Origin: Pseudomonadota bacterium
GTDB taxonomy: Bacteria > Pseudomonadota > Gammaproteobacteria > Burkholderiales > SG8-41
Reading direction: 5' to 3'
DNA length: 6,012 nt
Assembly: GCA_023431245.1 (NCBI GenBank)
Contig: JAEYXO010000304.1
Span: 1 to 6,012 of the forward strand
A program made the position numbers and the translations under genes. Below the pieces are notes generated by a model. The model was not told where the DNA came from. It ran no database searches and worked only from the letters and a program-made list of their open reading frames with translations. Below are positions 4,914 through 6,012 of the stretch, piece after piece; within the stretch, counting starts at the first letter, position 1, and every line of letters starts with the position of its first letter.

Positions 4914-6012
4914 TTATTTTTTCTTCGGCACGTAGAGGTCGGTGATCGTGCCTTCGGCCATTTCCGCGGCGAAAAACAGGGTTTCCGACAGCGTCGGGTG
5001 CGGATGGATGGTGAGGCCGAGATCATGCGAGTCGGCGCCCATTTCCAGCGCCAGCACCGCTTCGGCGATCAGCTCGCCGGCATTGACGCCGGTCATCGCC
5101 GCGCCGATCACGCGGCGGGTTTTCCTGTCGAGCAGCAGTTTGGTCATGCCCTCGTCGCGGCCGGTGGCCAGCGCGCGGCCGCTGGCCGCCCAGGGGAATA
5201 CCGCTTTATCAAACTCGATGCCCTGGGCCTGGGCCTGGGTTTCGGTGAGGCCCATCCAGGCGATTTCGGGATCGGTGTAGGCCACCGACGGAATCGTCCG
5301 CGCGTCGAAAAAGGCCTTGTGGCCGGCGATGACCTCGGCGGCGATCTTGGCTTCGTAGGTTGCCTTGTGCGCGAGCATCGGCTCGCCGCAGATGTCGCCG
5401 ATGGCGTAGATGTGCGGCACATTGGTCCGCTGCTGCTTGTCGACCGGGATGTAGCCGCGTTCGTTGACGCTGAGGCCTGCCGCTTCGGCCTTGATCTCGC
5501 GGCCGTTGGGCCGGCGGCCGACGGCCATCAGCGCGGCATCGAAGGTGTCGGTGGATGTTGCGCCGTCGGTGCCTTCAAACGTGACTTTCAATCCGGCCTT
5601 GGTCGCCTCGATTTTCGCGACCTTGGTCTTCAGCAGGATTTTTTCGTAACGTTTTTCGATGCGTTTCGCCAGCGGCCGCACCACGTCGCGGTCGGCGCCG
5701 GGGATCAGGCCGTCCATCAGCTCGACGACGGTGATTTTCGAACCCAGCGCGTCATACACCGTCGCCATTTCGAGGCCGATGATGCCGCCGCCGATCACCA
5801 GCAGGCGTTTCGGCACCTCGGCGAGTTTCAGCGCGCCGGTCGAATCGATGATGCGCGGATCGTCGTAGGGGAAGCCGGGGATGCGCGCCACCGCGGAGCC
5901 GGCGGCGACGATGCAGTGTTCGAAGGCGACGGTCTTCACGCCGTCCGCGGTGTCGACGCGCAGCGTGTGTGCCGAGGCAAATTCGCCGCGGCCGGTGATG
6001 ACCTGTACCTTG
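4914..6012 (-). CDS. lpdA: Dihydrolipoamide dehydrogenase (E3), 5' end cut by window
   Basis: FAD-dependent E3 of a 2-oxoacid dehydrogenase complex: it reoxidises dihydrolipoamide on E2 and makes NADH, in the cytoplasm. The window holds the last 365 codons plus TAA; the frame is open to base 6012, so the GTG at 5939 is internal. About 105-110 N-terminal residues of a normal 475-residue E3, including the redox CxxxxC motif, lie outside, or more if an N-terminal lipoyl domain is present as in many betaproteobacterial PDH-type E3s. In fragment numbering (residue 1 at 6011-6009): NAD Rossmann motif VIGGGIIGLEMA near 72-83, FAD motif YAIGDICGEPMLAHK near 202-216, and interface active site HPHPTLSE at 336-343 (catalytic H338 and E343). 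Overall wording closely follows E. coli Lpd (for example DPRI.DST.AL, FPWAASGRA, TITDL near the C-terminus), so a PDH complex partner is more likely than a 2-oxoglutarate-specific E3. The upstream neighbours (aceE/aceF?) are not visible. Confidence 0.95.
   Translation of the reverse strand, partial: KVQVITGRGEFASAHTLRVDTADGVKTVAFEHCIVAAGSAVARIPGFPYDDPRIIDSTGALKLAEVPKRLLVIGGGIIGLEMATVYDALGSKITVVELMDGLIPGADRDVVRPLAKRIEKRYEKILLKTKVAKIEATKAGLKVTFEGTDGATSTDTFDAALMAVGRRPNGREIKAEAAGLSVNERGYIPVDKQQRTNVPHIYAIGDICGEPMLAHKATYEAKIAAEVIAGHKAFFDARTIPSVAYTDPEIAWMGLTETQAQAQGIEFDKAVFPWAASGRALATGRDEGMTKLLLDRKTRRVIGAAMTGVNAGELIAEAVLALEMGADSHDLGLTIHPHPTLSETLFFAAEMAEGTITDLYVPKKK

Noticed and set aside
5937..5939. 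GTG at 5939 as the lpdA start
   Set aside because: The frame continues open to the window edge, and the upstream 24 codons (KVQVITGRGEF and on) match the expected E3 sequence, so the GTG is an internal valine.

Overview
The window is GC-rich, densely coded DNA with every supported gene on the minus strand. It reads as part of a proteobacterial chromosome, and the gene set points to a betaproteobacterium of the Azoarcus/Thauera/Aromatoleum type (Rhodocyclales). That assignment is inferred from gene content and protein style; no rRNA or other taxonomic marker is present.

In the direction of transcription (high to low coordinates) the layout is as follows. (1) 6012-4914: C-terminal 365 residues of a dihydrolipoamide dehydrogenase (E3), closest in style to the E. 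coli Lpd / pyruvate dehydrogenase type. (2) 4913-4671: an 80-residue protein with two predicted membrane segments and no recognised function; its ATG directly follows the lpdA stop. (3) 4670-4464: a 207-base non-coding gap, partly AT-rich, with a TGCA-N6-TGCA repeat; it probably holds the promoter of the next operon. (4) 4463-2604: korC, a GltD-like FAD/NADP-binding protein with two C-terminal [4Fe-4S] motifs, starting at TTG. (5) 2603-2430: a 174-base gap filled by an inverted array of a 9-base repeat. (6) 2429-591: korA, a fused gamma-alpha subunit of a 2-oxoacid:acceptor oxidoreductase. (7) 590-513: a 78-base gap with a heptamer repeat just upstream of the korB ribosome binding site. (8) 512-1: N-terminal 170 residues of korB, the thiamine-diphosphate and [4Fe-4S] beta subunit.

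Together korC-korA-korB looks like the three-subunit, NADP+-linked 2-oxoglutarate oxidoreductase known from the aromatic-degrading denitrifier Azoarcus evansii. KorA and KorB would decarboxylate a 2-oxoacid to the acyl-CoA and pass electrons through iron-sulfur clusters to the flavoprotein KorC, which would reduce NADP+ (or exchange electrons with ferredoxin). The neighbouring E3 belongs to the other, lipoamide/NAD+-dependent way of oxidising 2-oxoacids, so two alternative systems sit side by side.

The genes are ordinary central-metabolism genes of a less common subfamily. The less explained material is in the three gaps: two different short-repeat arrays inside the operon and a possible operator upstream of it. 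I saw no tRNA, rRNA, CRISPR array, insertion sequence or phage gene.
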